64,000 nucleotides of DNA from Arthrobacter koreensis (GCF_009193255.1 NZ_WACG01000001.1:620001-684000), one strand, 5' to 3'; counted from the first letter of the stretch, positions 33,503-44,009 are shown. Notes: generated from the sequence alone by a model not told the origin. A program made the numbers and translations.

Positions 33503-33534
33503 CCCCGTTCTCTTTACCCGCGCCCATACACCCC

Positions 33535-33594
33535 ATCGAGATGACAGAAACTGCCCGTTAGAAGCTTCTAACGGGCAGTTTCTGTGATCTCGAT
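33535..33594. repeat. Dispersed palindromic element, copy 3
   Basis: Near-perfect 60-bp palindrome centred on AAGCTT. It differs from copy 1 by TTAGAAG/CTTCTAA in place of TTTGAAG/CTTCAAA, a paired change that keeps the dyad. It lies 32 bases after the paaR stop and 15 bases from the stop of the convergent paaZ gene. Confidence 0.95.
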
Positions 33595-33609
33595 GCGGGG
33601 TGAAGGAGG

Positions 33610-35694
<2,085 letters not shown>

Positions 35695-35772
35695 CTTTGA
35701 CGGACCCTTTCGGTACTGGACGTTCGTTGGCCTGTCCGGCCCGGCTGGCCGCAGCTGCGGCACATGCCGATA

Positions 35773-35805
35773 ACTGACCGGACGGTCGGTAATGAATCCA
35801 GCCTA
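35773..35805 (-). promoter_or_regulatory. paaZ promoter with perfect-core PaaR-type operator
   Basis: ACCGGACGGTCGGT (35777-35790) matches ACCGNNCGNNCGGT at every fixed base. A minus-strand -10 TAGGCT (35805-35800) lies just upstream, so the operator would cover the transcription start near 35793. Confidence 0.7.
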
Positions 35806-35968
35806 CATGAGAGTGCCGTGCCGCACATCACCCTGGCAGCTGGCTATTCCTGTATTTTCGGCGCGGGCGCCTCCCGGCACCCTTCGTGTTCCGCCGCCGC
35901 GGTGGGGCCGTTACCGTATTCCGTTACGCGGCACGGCGCTGCGGACACCGACGCCGGAAGGCAAGGAC

Positions 35969-36940
35969 ATGTTCGAGTTACGCAAGTGGAGGCGGGCGGC
36001 AGCCGTGCTTTTAACCGGATGCCTGCTCACGGCAGGCTCCGTGGTGACGCCGGTGGCCGGAGCCGCCGCAGACACTCCGCCGGGATGGACCGCGTCCGGC
36101 ATTGACCGGGACCGCGGGCACCATGGGCCGCCCAAGGGCTGGGACCGCGGCGGAAAGCGGACCGTTGACTATGTGGCGCTCGGGGATTCGTACGCGGCCG
36201 GATTCGGCGGCGGCGCGGTGCTGGACGCGTGCGGCCGGACTGCCGAGGGCTATCCCGCGCTGCTGGACGCACTGCCCAGGATTGAACTGGATGCTGACGT
36301 AACCTGCGGCGGCGCCACGGCGTCCACGACGCCGCCTGCGCCGCCTGCCGGGCCGGTGGACCTGCCGGAGCAGATCGCTGCCCTGCAGGCGGCAGGCAGC
36401 ATCGACCGGGACACTGATCTGGTGACCCTGACGATCGGCGGCAACGACGTACGTTTCACGGACGTCGTCGCGGCCTGTGCCGGAGCCGAACTTCCGGCCA
36501 CCTGTGAACCCGCCATCGCCGCAGCCCAGGCGTACGCGGAGACCGCACTGGCCCCACAAGTACGCCAGTCCCTGGAGCAGCTGCGCATCCTGGCGCCCCG
36601 GGCGGAACTGGTCCTGGTGGGCTATCCGCACCTGTTCGACTCAGCAGGGGTTCCCGGCCTGCTGACCGCGGAGGCAGCCGGGCTGTTCAACGCCGGCACC
36701 GACGCGCTGAACGCAGTGCTCGCCGCCCAGCTCCCGGACCGGCGGTCTGCGTACGTGGATGTCGTGGACGAGTTTGCCGGGCACGGTGTTGGCTCGGCCG
36801 ATCCGTGGATCATTTTCGAACGGGGCCCGTTCGACCTGCACCCGAATGCCACCGGCTACCGCGACGGGTACCTCGCAGCCATCACGGCCGACGTCGACCT
36901 GCATCCGGGCAGCGGCCACCCCTGCCGCGGGCGCCGCTGA
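35969..36940 (+). CDS. Secreted SGNH/GDSL hydrolase
   Basis: Exported esterase or lipase of 323 residues. A signal peptide (RKWRRAAAVLLTGCLLTAGS) is followed by a charged linker and the SGNH domain: block I GDSYAAGFGGG with the catalytic serine, the glycine region CGGATAS, block III IGGNDVRF, and block V PFDLHPNATGY with the aspartate and histidine. Paired cysteines suggest disulfides, typical of secreted actinomycete lipases. ATG at 35969 after GGAAGGCAAGG. Ends in a bidirectional terminator. Confidence 0.9.
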   Translation: MFELRKWRRAAAVLLTGCLLTAGSVVTPVAGAAADTPPGWTASGIDRDRGHHGPPKGWDRGGKRTVDYVALGDSYAAGFGGGAVLDACGRTAEGYPALLDALPRIELDADVTCGGATASTTPPAPPAGPVDLPEQIAALQAAGSIDRDTDLVTLTIGGNDVRFTDVVAACAGAELPATCEPAIAAAQAYAETALAPQVRQSLEQLRILAPRAELVLVGYPHLFDSAGVPGLLTAEAAGLFNAGTDALNAVLAAQLPDRRSAYVDVVDEFAGHGVGSADPWIIFERGPFDLHPNATGYRDGYLAAITADVDLHPGSGHPCRGRR

Positions 36941-36957
36941 CCGCAGGCACTCCCTCA

Positions 36958-37000
36958 GCACGACGGCGGTGCCCGCCAAACGCGGGCACCGCCGTCGTGC
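36958..37000. terminator. Bidirectional terminator between esterase and alcohol dehydrogenase
   Basis: A 19-bp perfect stem (36958-36976 with 36982-37000) has loop CAAAC. It lies in the 77-bp gap between convergent genes. T content after the stem is low on both sides (CTTTG on the plus strand), so stem strength must do the work. Confidence 0.85.
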
Positions 37001-37017
37001 CTTTGACTCCCGAAGAA

Positions 37018-38064
37018 CTACTTCATGTGCGGAACGACGACGGCGCGTCCGGTGAGCTCACCGGCTTCCAGCTTGCGGTAAGCCTCCAGCGCGTTGTCCA
37101 TGCTGTAAAGCTCCACCTCGGGCTTGATCTGGCCGGCACGGTACATGGCAACCACTTCGTGCAGGTCCTCGATGGTGCCCCAGTAGGTGTTGGTGACGGT
37201 CGATTCGTACGGCGTGGTGAAGAAGCTCCACTCGAACGTTCCGCCGGCAATACCCACCACGGTGAAACGTGACTGCGGGGCCATCGATGCGGCCGCCGTC
37301 TTGATGGTCGGGCCGGCCCCCACGAAGTCGAATGCGGCATCCACGCCGCGGCCTCCGGTGATCTCACGGATACGCTCAACCTGGCCGTCACCGCCGGGCA
37401 CCACAACGGCGCCGGCTGCCTCTGCCCGCTTCATGGCGTCTTCCTTCATGTCCGTGGCAATCACGGTGGCACCGGTCAGGGCCTTGAGGATCTGGACCGC
37501 CATCTGGCCGAGTCCGCCCAGGCCAATGACCAGGGCGTACTTGCCACCGCCGGCCAGGTTCGGCAGCGAGTTCTTGATCGCGTGGTACGGAGTCAGGGCT
37601 GCGTCCGAGAGCGGGGCGGCAGCGACCGGATCGGCGTCGCCCAGGGGCACGAGGTTGCGCACCGGAGCCACCATGTACTCGGCCATGCCGCCGTCGCGGC
37701 CCAGACCCATGCCGAGGTACGGCATCTCCGCAGCGTTCTCGCAGTACGTGTCCTGGCCACGGGAGCAGGCCTTGCAGCGGCCGCAGCCCACCGGACCGTA
37801 GACCAGGTACGCGCCGCCAACTTCCACGCCGGTCACACCTTCACCAAGTTCTTCGACCCAGCCGGAGTTCTCGTGGCCCAGAACGAACGCCGGCGGGATC
37901 GACCCCGGGGCACCTTCTTCGAAGTCCTTGTACAGGGCGACGTCGGAATGGCAGGCTCCGGCACCGGCCACCTTCAGCAGGACTTCTCCCGGGCCCGGCT
38001 TGGGCCGCTCGATGTCCGTCAGGGACGGGAAAGTCTGCCACTTCTCAAATACAACTGCACGCAT
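37018..38064 (-). CDS. Zinc-dependent alcohol dehydrogenase
   Basis: Medium-chain NAD(P)-dependent alcohol dehydrogenase of 348 residues. Catalytic-zinc ligands appear in GACHSDV and GHENSG; the structural-zinc cysteines in GCGRCKACSRGQDTYC; the nucleotide motif in VIGLGGLGQMAVQ. The pattern resembles actinomycete aryl or long-chain alcohol dehydrogenases, but the substrate cannot be fixed. ATG at 38064. Monocistronic; an inverted repeat lies upstream. Its presence in the paa region may be incidental. Confidence 0.9.
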   Translation of the reverse strand: MRAVVFEKWQTFPSLTDIERPKPGPGEVLLKVAGAGACHSDVALYKDFEEGAPGSIPPAFVLGHENSGWVEELGEGVTGVEVGGAYLVYGPVGCGRCKACSRGQDTYCENAAEMPYLGMGLGRDGGMAEYMVAPVRNLVPLGDADPVAAAPLSDAALTPYHAIKNSLPNLAGGGKYALVIGLGGLGQMAVQILKALTGATVIATDMKEDAMKRAEAAGAVVVPGGDGQVERIREITGGRGVDAAFDFVGAGPTIKTAAASMAPQSRFTVVGIAGGTFEWSFFTTPYESTVTNTYWGTIEDLHEVVAMYRAGQIKPEVELYSMDNALEAYRKLEAGELTGRAVVVPHMK

Positions 38065-38116
38065 GATGCCTTCTTCTTTGAATCGGTTGGGTGGAGGTTA
38101 TCCACCTTCCTCACCA

Positions 38117-38134
38117 TACATGCATTTACATGTA
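38117..38134. promoter_or_regulatory. Inverted repeat upstream of the alcohol dehydrogenase
   Basis: TACATG, six bases, CATGTA: an 18-bp dyad 52-70 bases before the start codon. This is AT-richer than the surroundings and fits an operator. The rest of 38065-38345 shows no further gene that I can support. Confidence 0.45.
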
Positions 38135-38345
38135 CCCAATTCGGCAGCCCCGGAGGATGTACCGGTGTCCCTGCGGGCTGCTAACGTAATCAGTGCTTCA
38201 CGAGATATGGCCTCCGCACCCGTCAGGGTACGGAAAAGCTCCGACTGGCCATGCACCAACCCCACTGTTCGGCGGGTGGTTCGGATGACGAAGCGGCCCG
38301 CGTCCATCCGGAGCGGGCAAGGACACTCATCTCGAAGGACACGCT

Positions 38346-38732
38346 GTGATTCCCTCCAGTGACCCGCGCTGCACCGCTTTCTACCCCGGCCATAAGATCC
38401 ACTGGATCCACGGCGGCCGCCTCATGAGGTACGACGACTGGATCGACGTCGAAGTCCACGCCGATCCGGAGCTGGACCTGATCTACCTGGTGCTGGACGG
38501 CCGGCAGCAGATCATGTGGCACCACGATGTTCCGCTGGTGGCCGAGGCCCTTGCTGCCACGCAGGGACAGCCCCAGTGGTGCACCCGGTATTCATCCCTG
38601 ATGGTCCCCGGTGCCTATGCAGGCCGGAACCGGAGCTCTTTTTTCTACTTAGCCACTCCTGAGAGGGTGGTTCCCTGCCGCGGCCGGGTTCCGCGTCATG
38701 ACGCCACCATGCAGGACCACGGTTCTGCCTAA
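38346..38732 (+). CDS. Conserved-looking hypothetical protein
   Basis: A 128-residue soluble protein rich in His, Trp and Tyr (AFYPGHKIHWIHGGRLMRYD, IMWHHDVPLVAEAL). It is not recognised. GTG start at 38346 with GAAGGA six bases upstream supports real translation, and base composition is like its neighbours. The C-terminal third (from about residue 90) is less ordered and basic. It ends 11 bases before palindromic element copy 4. Confidence is moderate because no family supports it. Confidence 0.6.
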   Translation: MIPSSDPRCTAFYPGHKIHWIHGGRLMRYDDWIDVEVHADPELDLIYLVLDGRQQIMWHHDVPLVAEALAATQGQPQWCTRYSSLMVPGAYAGRNRSSFFYLATPERVVPCRGRVPRHDATMQDHGSA

Positions 38733-38743
38733 ACCCCGACCGC

Positions 38744-38799
38744 CGAGATGGCAGAAACTGCCCGTATGAGCGCTGTAACGTGCAGTTTCTGTCATCTCG
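38744..38799. repeat. Dispersed palindromic element, copy 4 (degenerate)
   Basis: 56-bp element centred on AGCGCT. Left arm CGAGATGGCAGAAACTGCCC is of the copy 1/3 type; the right arm reads as the complement of the ACGTTACAG type of copy 2, so several positions do not pair. It starts 11 bases after the preceding stop codon, and its right arm contains the stop codon of the convergent tyrosine phosphatase gene. Confidence 0.9.
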
Positions 38800-39538
38800 A
38801 TGGGGAGTCAAGAAGCCGGGACCGGAGCCGGGCGAGGGTTTCCTCGCCGGTTCCGGCACTGCGCAGGTAGGCTGCGGCGTCGAGGTCCCGCAGGAAACTG
38901 AGCAGCTCGGCTTCGGCAGCGTCCGCGCGGCCTGCCAGTTCGGCGTCGTCCAGCGGACGTTCACGCGGTTGCGGCTGCCTCCGGTGCCAGGCATTGATAC
39001 CCGCCAGGGCTGCCCGGTAGTCCGCGGCGATGCCCTCCGGCGGGACGCCGGCCAGGTCCAGCAGCAGTGCCGCCACCAGGCCGGTGCGGTCCCGGCCTGC
39101 GGAACAGTGGAGAACGACGCCGCCGGGCGGCGTATCGGCGACGGCCTGCGCGATTGCCGCGAACGTCTCCGGCCAGCGGCGCAGGTTCTCCGCGTAGAAC
39201 CGCGGCGAGCTCATATAGGGGCCGGTCAATGCGGTGAAGTCCGGATCGTCGGGTTCCTGGGTGGGCAGGTTCAGGAACCGGATGCCGCGGACTGCGGCCG
39301 GCGGCACTACGGGGTCCGTGTCCCGGCGGCCAATCTCCGCTGCGTTGCGCAGGTCGACGACGGTGCGGACACCGGCGTCGTGCGCCTGCCGCCAGCCTCG
39401 GCCCGTCAGCCATTCGGAGCGCCCCATCCGGTACACGCGCCCCGGCTGGACGTACCCGCTTACTGCCGAAATTCCCCCGAGGTCCCGCGCATTCGCGGCA
39501 CCCTCCCAGTTCACAGTGCGGTTCGGCCGGTTCCCCAT
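38792..39538 (-). CDS. Tyrosine/phosphoinositide-type protein phosphatase
   Basis: Cysteine-dependent phosphatase of 248 residues. The P-loop is HCSAGRDRTG (CX5R), and the N-terminus has GAANARDLGGIS, typical of the bacterial tyrosine phosphatase group that includes mycobacterial PtpB-like enzymes. VVDLRNAAEI precedes the acid region. The last codons and TGA stop (38794-38792) come from the right arm of palindromic element copy 4, so the C-terminus DSPSR is repeat-derived. ATG at 39538 with TACGCT and a six-base spacer upstream. Confidence 0.87.
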   Translation of the reverse strand: MGNRPNRTVNWEGAANARDLGGISAVSGYVQPGRVYRMGRSEWLTGRGWRQAHDAGVRTVVDLRNAAEIGRRDTDPVVPPAAVRGIRFLNLPTQEPDDPDFTALTGPYMSSPRFYAENLRRWPETFAAIAQAVADTPPGGVVLHCSAGRDRTGLVAALLLDLAGVPPEGIAADYRAALAGINAWHRRQPQPRERPLDDAELAGRADAAEAELLSFLRDLDAAAYLRSAGTGEETLARLRSRLLDSPSR

Positions 39539-39550
39539 GCCTCCAGCGTA
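39539..39550 (-). promoter_or_regulatory. Leaderless-type -10 for the tyrosine phosphatase gene
   Basis: TACGCT (39550 to 39545), then GGAGGC, then ATG. The purine tract is too close for a ribosome site, consistent with leaderless translation. Confidence 0.5.
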
Positions 39551-39635
39551 GGCGTCATGGCACCGCCGGCGTCACGAAAAGCAGTCCGGGGGCGATACTT
39601 GACCCTGACACTGTGGAAGGCAGGAGAACTGAGGC

Positions 39636-40439
39636 ATGTTATCCATTGGAGCGTTCGCGCAGATCGGGCAGGTGACCCACCGCATGCTGCGGCACTGGGA
39701 CACCGCCGGGCTGCTTGTTCCCGCCCACGTGGATGAGTTCAGCGGCTACCGCTCCTACGACCCGTCCCAGCTCGAGCGGCTGCACCGGATTGTGGCACTG
39801 CGTTCCCTCGGCTTTGGCCTGGACGATATATCCGCGATGCTCGCTTCCGGGGTGGACTCGGGCCGCATCGCCGGCCTGCTGCGCATCCGGCGTGCGGAAG
39901 TCGCGGAGGAAGCGCGGACAGCGGCGGCTCGGCTCATCGACGTCGAGCGCAGGCTCCACCTTATTGAAAAGGAGAATGCCATGACCCAGATCGAAATCAT
40001 CGAAAAGCCCCTCCCCGCCGTCCGGCTCGCGGCCCGGCGCGCTGTGGTGTCCGAACAGCCCGAAGTCCCCGGCGTCGTCGGGCCGCTCTTCGACGCCGTC
40101 GGGGCGCTCCTGGCACCCTCCGGTACGCCGGGCGGTGTGCCGGTGGCGGAGTATGACATGGGCGAAGACGGCCTGCGGATCACTGCCGGTTTCGCGCACA
40201 CAGGACCGGTGCCCGACGGCGCCGAGGCAGTTGAGCTGCCGGCCGTCCCAACGGCAGTCTGCGGAGTCCACCTCGGGTCAATGGAGCACATTGCCGAGAG
40301 CTGGCAGGCGGTACACGCCGAGATTCTTGCCCGCGGTTTCACCCTGTCCGGTCCGTGCCGTGAAGTTTACCTGCGGTCGGAGTCTGCGGACCAGGCCGAC
40401 TGGGTCACTGAGCTGCAGCAGCCGGTCGCCCGGGCCTAG
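39636..40439 (+). CDS. MerR-family regulator with GyrI-like ligand domain
   Basis: Transcription regulator of 267 residues. The N-terminal MerR HTH (MLSIGAFAQIGQVTHRMLRH, GYRSYDPSQLERLHRIVALR) is followed by a helical linker to about residue 110 and a GyrI-like/AraC-effector domain (ITAGFAHTGPVPDGAEAVEL to the end). This BmrR-type architecture senses bulky, often cationic, compounds and activates efflux or detoxification genes. No metal-binding cysteines. ATG at 39636 with GGAGAA upstream. The target is not evident; it has its own promoter region and the next gene is 45 bp downstream. Confidence 0.88.
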   Translation: MLSIGAFAQIGQVTHRMLRHWDTAGLLVPAHVDEFSGYRSYDPSQLERLHRIVALRSLGFGLDDISAMLASGVDSGRIAGLLRIRRAEVAEEARTAAARLIDVERRLHLIEKENAMTQIEIIEKPLPAVRLAARRAVVSEQPEVPGVVGPLFDAVGALLAPSGTPGGVPVAEYDMGEDGLRITAGFAHTGPVPDGAEAVELPAVPTAVCGVHLGSMEHIAESWQAVHAEILARGFTLSGPCREVYLRSESADQADWVTELQQPVARA

Positions 40440-40484
40440 CCGGAATCCGGTAGGCAGCCGCGCACCAGCTACGAGGAGGCACCG

Positions 40485-41051
40485 GTGAACAAAGCCGAGA
40501 TCCGGCTGTGGTGGCTGCCGGTGGGCGCCGGCGGACACGTGGTGATCCACACCAGCCGCTGGTGGGAGCACTGGCATGCCCTGCGCGAAGGGCGCAGCCC
40601 CCGCCCGCTGTTCCACGCCGCTCTGGAAATACTGGCCCCGGCCGGTCGCTACGCCGTCGAGATGGCACCCGCGTGGGGCCGGAGTGCCGGCGGCCCAGGG
40701 GTGGTGGCGACTGGCCCGGTCGGTCTCCGGCTGCTGGGACGTTTTAGGCTTCTCCGGTATGAGGTGAGGTGCTGGCGCGGGGGCGTCATACCCGATCTCG
40801 GCTACGCTCCCGGTCCGCCGGTGGTGTTCGGCATGGACTCATCCGACGCCGCGGCCCTGCTCGCGCGGGTCCCACAGGTTCCCCGCTTGGTGTGGGGTGC
40901 CAAAACGTCCGCCGGCGATATGTGGAACTCGAACTCCCTGGTGTCCTGGCTGCTGCAGGAATCGGGCGTGGACGCCGCGGCCGTTTTCCCGCCGAACGGG
41001 GGCCGGGCGCCGGGATGGCTTGCGGGCGTTGATGCCGCCCGGGTTCGTTAA
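40485..41051 (+). CDS. Hypothetical protein, Trp-rich, in apparent operon with the MerR gene
   Basis: A 188-residue protein, GTG start with GAGGAGG upstream. It has a Trp/His-rich N-terminus (WWLPVGAGGHVVIHTSRWWE) and a C-terminal part with MWNSNSLVSWLLQESGVDA, reminiscent of small actinomycete proteins with a putative hydrolase-like NSN motif. No transmembrane segments. Function unknown. It sits 45 bp after the MerR gene and ends at a terminator. Confidence 0.72.
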   Translation: MNKAEIRLWWLPVGAGGHVVIHTSRWWEHWHALREGRSPRPLFHAALEILAPAGRYAVEMAPAWGRSAGGPGVVATGPVGLRLLGRFRLLRYEVRCWRGGVIPDLGYAPGPPVVFGMDSSDAAALLARVPQVPRLVWGAKTSAGDMWNSNSLVSWLLQESGVDAAAVFPPNGGRAPGWLAGVDAARVR

Positions 41052-41055
41052 CGGC

Positions 41056-41100
41056 AGCAGCCCGCGTGCTCGCTCTACGGGGCGAAGCACTCGGGCTGCT
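41056..41100. terminator. Bidirectional terminator before the paaH stop
   Basis: AGCAGCCCG (41056-41064) pairs with CGGGCTGCT (41092-41100), and GTGCT with AGCAC inside. GTGTTT follows on the plus strand. It sits between convergent genes. Confidence 0.75.
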
Positions 41101-41115
41101 GTGTTTGGCGAAAAA

Positions 41116-41964
41116 CTAGCTCCAGTCGAAGAAGCCCTTGCCGGTCTTGCGGCCGAGTTCGCCGCGGGCCACCTTGTCCCGCAGGATCTGCGGCGGCTCG
41201 AAGCGCGGGCCGAGGGTGGCAGCAAGGTATTCGGCGATGCCGAGGCGTACATCCAGGCCCACGATGTCGGTGGTCTTCAGCGGGCCGGTCGGGTGCTTGT
41301 AGCCCAGGACCATGGCGGCATCGATGTCCTCGGCGGACGCCACGCCCTCCTCGACCATGCGCATTGCTTCGAGGGCGATGGCCACACCCAGCCGGGAGCT
41401 GGCAAAGCCGGGAGCATCATTGACGACGACGGGCGTTTTGCCCAGGTCAGCGACCCAGGTCCGCGCAGCCTCGGCGAGTTCGTCCGAGGTCTGCTTGCCC
41501 AGGACCACCTCGATCAGGGTGGAGGCAGGAACCGGGTTAAAGAAGTGCAGTCCGCAGAACCGCTCGGGACGCTGCAGCTTCTCCGCCAGTTCCGAAACCG
41601 ACAGGGAGGAGGTGTTGGACGCCAGCCAGGCATCGGCGTCGAGCTGTTCCTCCACAGCCTGCAGGGCCGAAGCCTTCAGGTCGAAGTCTTCCGGAACTGC
41701 TTCAACAACCAGGCCGGAGCCGGCAAAGTCCGCGTAGTCCGTGGAGACGCTGAGCCGGGCCACCAGGGCGTCGAGGGATTCATCCGTGGTGCCGCGCTCG
41801 ACGCTCTTGGCCAGGTTGGAGGCGACGCGCTCGTATGCAGCGTTTGCTGCCTGCTCGTCGCGCTCGACGACGACGACGGAGGCGCCTGCGGTGCAGAAGG
41901 CATGGGCAATGCCTGCACCCATGCGGCCGCCGCCGAGGACACCGACCTTGGAGGGAACTGTCAT
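41116..41964 (-). CDS. paaH: 3-Hydroxyacyl-CoA dehydrogenase (3-hydroxyadipyl-CoA)
   Basis: NAD-dependent dehydrogenase of 282 residues. The Rossmann motif is GVLGGGRMGAGIAHAF, followed by SNTSSLSVSELA, the catalytic histidine in FCGLHFFNPVP, and the C-terminal GYKHPTGPLKTTDIVGLDV. In phenylacetate breakdown it oxidises 3-hydroxyadipyl-CoA; the 3-hydroxybutyryl-CoA role is possible too. Its ATG overlaps the paaF stop. Third gene of paaJ-paaF-paaH. Confidence 0.88.
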   Translation of the reverse strand: MTVPSKVGVLGGGRMGAGIAHAFCTAGASVVVVERDEQAANAAYERVASNLAKSVERGTTDESLDALVARLSVSTDYADFAGSGLVVEAVPEDFDLKASALQAVEEQLDADAWLASNTSSLSVSELAEKLQRPERFCGLHFFNPVPASTLIEVVLGKQTSDELAEAARTWVADLGKTPVVVNDAPGFASSRLGVAIALEAMRMVEEGVASAEDIDAAMVLGYKHPTGPLKTTDIVGLDVRLGIAEYLAATLGPRFEPPQILRDKVARGELGRKTGKGFFDWS

Positions 41965-42716
41965 TTCTTTTTCTTCCTTTCCAGGAATGCCTGCATGCGG
42001 TCGAACTTCGCCTCGGACTCGAAGAGGATGCCCTGGGCGAGGGTGTCGATCACGGGGTGCGCCTCGGCCGGCGCGTGGAACACGGACTTGGTGATGCGTA
42101 CGGCCAGCGGGTCCTGCTTCGCGATCCGGTCGGCCAGGGCGTTCGCTGCGGCCAGCAGCTCGTTCGCCTCATGGATCTCGGTGACCAGGCGGGCCGCGAG
42201 GGCTTCCTCGGCGTTGAGGATGCGGCCGGCCAGAAGGATTTCCTTGGCCAGGGGTTCGCCCACCAGTTCCTTCAGGCGCCAGGTTGCGCCGGCTGCAGCC
42301 ATAATGCCGAGCGAGGTTTCCGGGTTGCCAATCTTCACGCTCGGAGTAGCGATGCGGAAATCGGCGGCGAAGGCCAGCTCCGCTCCCCCGCCCAGTGCGT
42401 AGCCGTCCAGCGCGGCGATGACCGGCATGGGGAGCTTGGCGATGCGGTGGAAGATGGTGGAGTTAATGCCGCGCAGGGCGTCTTCCCGGCGGCGTTCACG
42501 CAGCTGGGCGATGTCCGCACCGGAGGCGAAAATCCCGTTGGTTCCGGAGAGGATCAGGATCTTCGGGTTGTGTTCGAGTTCGGCGCAGAGTTCGTGCAGT
42601 TCATCGACCATGGCCTGGTCAATGGCGTTGCGGACCTCGGGCCGGTTCAGGACCGCGGAAACCCGGTCCTCGCCGACGGTGACCTCCAGCGTGGTGAAGG
42701 AATCGAACCCTGCCAC
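41961..42716 (-). CDS. paaF: Enoyl-CoA hydratase (2,3-dehydroadipyl-CoA hydratase)
   Basis: Crotonase-family hydratase of 251 residues with oxyanion-hole segments GIFASGADIAQL and ALDGYALGGGAELAFAADF, and the region FSIGNPETSLGIMAAAGATW-like (seen as VKIGNPETSLGIMAAAGA) containing one catalytic glutamate. GTG at 42716 shares a base with the thiolase stop (TAGTG) and has GAGG upstream. Context places it at the dehydroadipyl-CoA step. The C-terminus ends in four lysines. Confidence 0.87.
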   Translation of the reverse strand: MAGFDSFTTLEVTVGEDRVSAVLNRPEVRNAIDQAMVDELHELCAELEHNPKILILSGTNGIFASGADIAQLRERRREDALRGINSTIFHRIAKLPMPVIAALDGYALGGGAELAFAADFRIATPSVKIGNPETSLGIMAAAGATWRLKELVGEPLAKEILLAGRILNAEEALAARLVTEIHEANELLAAANALADRIAKQDPLAVRITKSVFHAPAEAHPVIDTLAQGILFESEAKFDRMQAFLERKKKK

Positions 42717-43927
42717 TACACGGCCTCGATCAGCATGGCGGTGCCCTGCCCGACACCGACGCACATGGTCGCGATGCCATGGGAAGCGCCTTCGCGTTCC
42801 ATGCGGCCCAGCAGGGTGATGGCGATGCGGGAGCCGGAGGAGCCGAGCGGGTGGCCGAGGGCGATGGCGCCGCCGTCGTTGTTCACGATTGCCTCGTCGA
42901 CGCCGAGGCGGCGGATGCAGGCCAGTGACTGAGTGGCGAAGGCTTCGTTGAGTTCGAAGGCTCCCACCTGGTCCAGGCGAATGCCGCTGCGCTGCAGGAC
43001 CTTCTGGGTGGCCGGAACCGGACCAATGCCCATGATTTCCGGCGGGACACCGGCGGAGGCGCCGTCGACGATCCGGGCGCGGGCGGTGAGTCCGTATTCC
43101 TTGATGGCGCGCTCGGAGGCGATGATGATCGCCGAGGCGCCGTCATTCAGGGAGCTGGCGTTGCCGGCAGTGACGATTCCACCGGGCTTGACCACGGGGC
43201 GGAGCTTGCCGAGAACCTCCAGGGTGGTGCCCTCGCGGGGACCTTCATCGGTGTCCACAACCGTGTCCCCCTTGCGGCCCTTGACGGTGACGGGAACGAT
43301 TTCGTCCTTGAAGCGGCCGGCAGCGATTGCGGCCAGGGCGTTTTCGTGGGAGCGGACGGCGAATGCGTCCGCGTCTTCACGCGAAATGCTGTCCGTTGAG
43401 GCCAGTTCCTCGGCGGTTTCCGGCATGGAGTAGGTCATCTTGCCGTCGCGGGAGAGGTCGCCGGAGACGAAGCGTTCGTTGGCGAAGCGCCAGCCGATCG
43501 AGGTGTCGAACGTGTCGCCGGGCTTAGCGAAGGCCTTGGTCGGCTTTTCGGTGACCCAGGGGGCACGGGACATTGATTCAGTGCCGCCGGCAATGACGAT
43601 GTCCGCAGCACCCGCCTTGATCATGTGGGAGGCCATGATGATTGCGGAGAGGCCCGAGGCGCAGAGGCGGTTCACGGTGATGCCCGGAACCGTGTCCGGG
43701 AAGCCCGCGAGCAGGGCGGCCATGCGGGCCACGTTGCGGTTTTCCTCGCCGGCACCGTTGGCGTTGCCGAGGATAACTTCGTCGACGACCGCGGGATCGA
43801 GGCCCTCGCGCGCAACCAGTTCGCGCAGCGTGAGTGCTGCGAGGTCATCGGGACGGACGCTGGACAGCGCACCTCCGTAGCGGCCCACCGGGGTCCGCAC
43901 TCCGCCAACGAGAAAAGCCTCAGCCAT
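42716..43927 (-). CDS. paaJ: 3-Oxoadipyl-CoA/3-oxo-5,6-dehydrosuberyl-CoA thiolase
   Basis: Thiolase of 403 residues doing two steps of the pathway. Catalytic residues are in NRLCASGLSA, GHPLGSSG and TMCVGVGQGTA. NGAGEENRNVARMAALLAGF is characteristic of 3-oxoadipyl-CoA thiolases (PcaF/PaaJ). ATG at 43927 has GGGAG upstream; a TTG at 43939 is less likely. First gene of the operon, behind a PaaR-type operator. Confidence 0.9.
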   Translation of the reverse strand: MAEAFLVGGVRTPVGRYGGALSSVRPDDLAALTLRELVAREGLDPAVVDEVILGNANGAGEENRNVARMAALLAGFPDTVPGITVNRLCASGLSAIIMASHMIKAGAADIVIAGGTESMSRAPWVTEKPTKAFAKPGDTFDTSIGWRFANERFVSGDLSRDGKMTYSMPETAEELASTDSISREDADAFAVRSHENALAAIAAGRFKDEIVPVTVKGRKGDTVVDTDEGPREGTTLEVLGKLRPVVKPGGIVTAGNASSLNDGASAIIIASERAIKEYGLTARARIVDGASAGVPPEIMGIGPVPATQKVLQRSGIRLDQVGAFELNEAFATQSLACIRRLGVDEAIVNNDGGAIALGHPLGSSGSRIAITLLGRMEREGASHGIATMCVGVGQGTAMLIEAV

Positions 43928-43986
43928 GTCTGCTCCCAAAGAGTTGCCAGTTCACCGCCGGGCTTCGCTGCCCGTCCGGCCGCCGG

Positions 43987-44009
43987 ATTTACCGACCAAT
44001 CGTTCTATA
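43987..44009 (-). promoter_or_regulatory. paaJ operator and -10
   Basis: ACCGACCAATCGTT (43991-44004) differs from ACCGNNCGNNCGGT at two fixed bases and is nearly the same as the paaA site. The minus-strand -10 TATAGA (44009-44004) overlaps it, the same geometry as at paaA. Confidence 0.6.

Noticed and set aside
38098-38307. A 69-codon minus-strand frame upstream of the alcohol dehydrogenase
   Set aside because: No clear ribosome site, no family match, and it covers the candidate adh operator.
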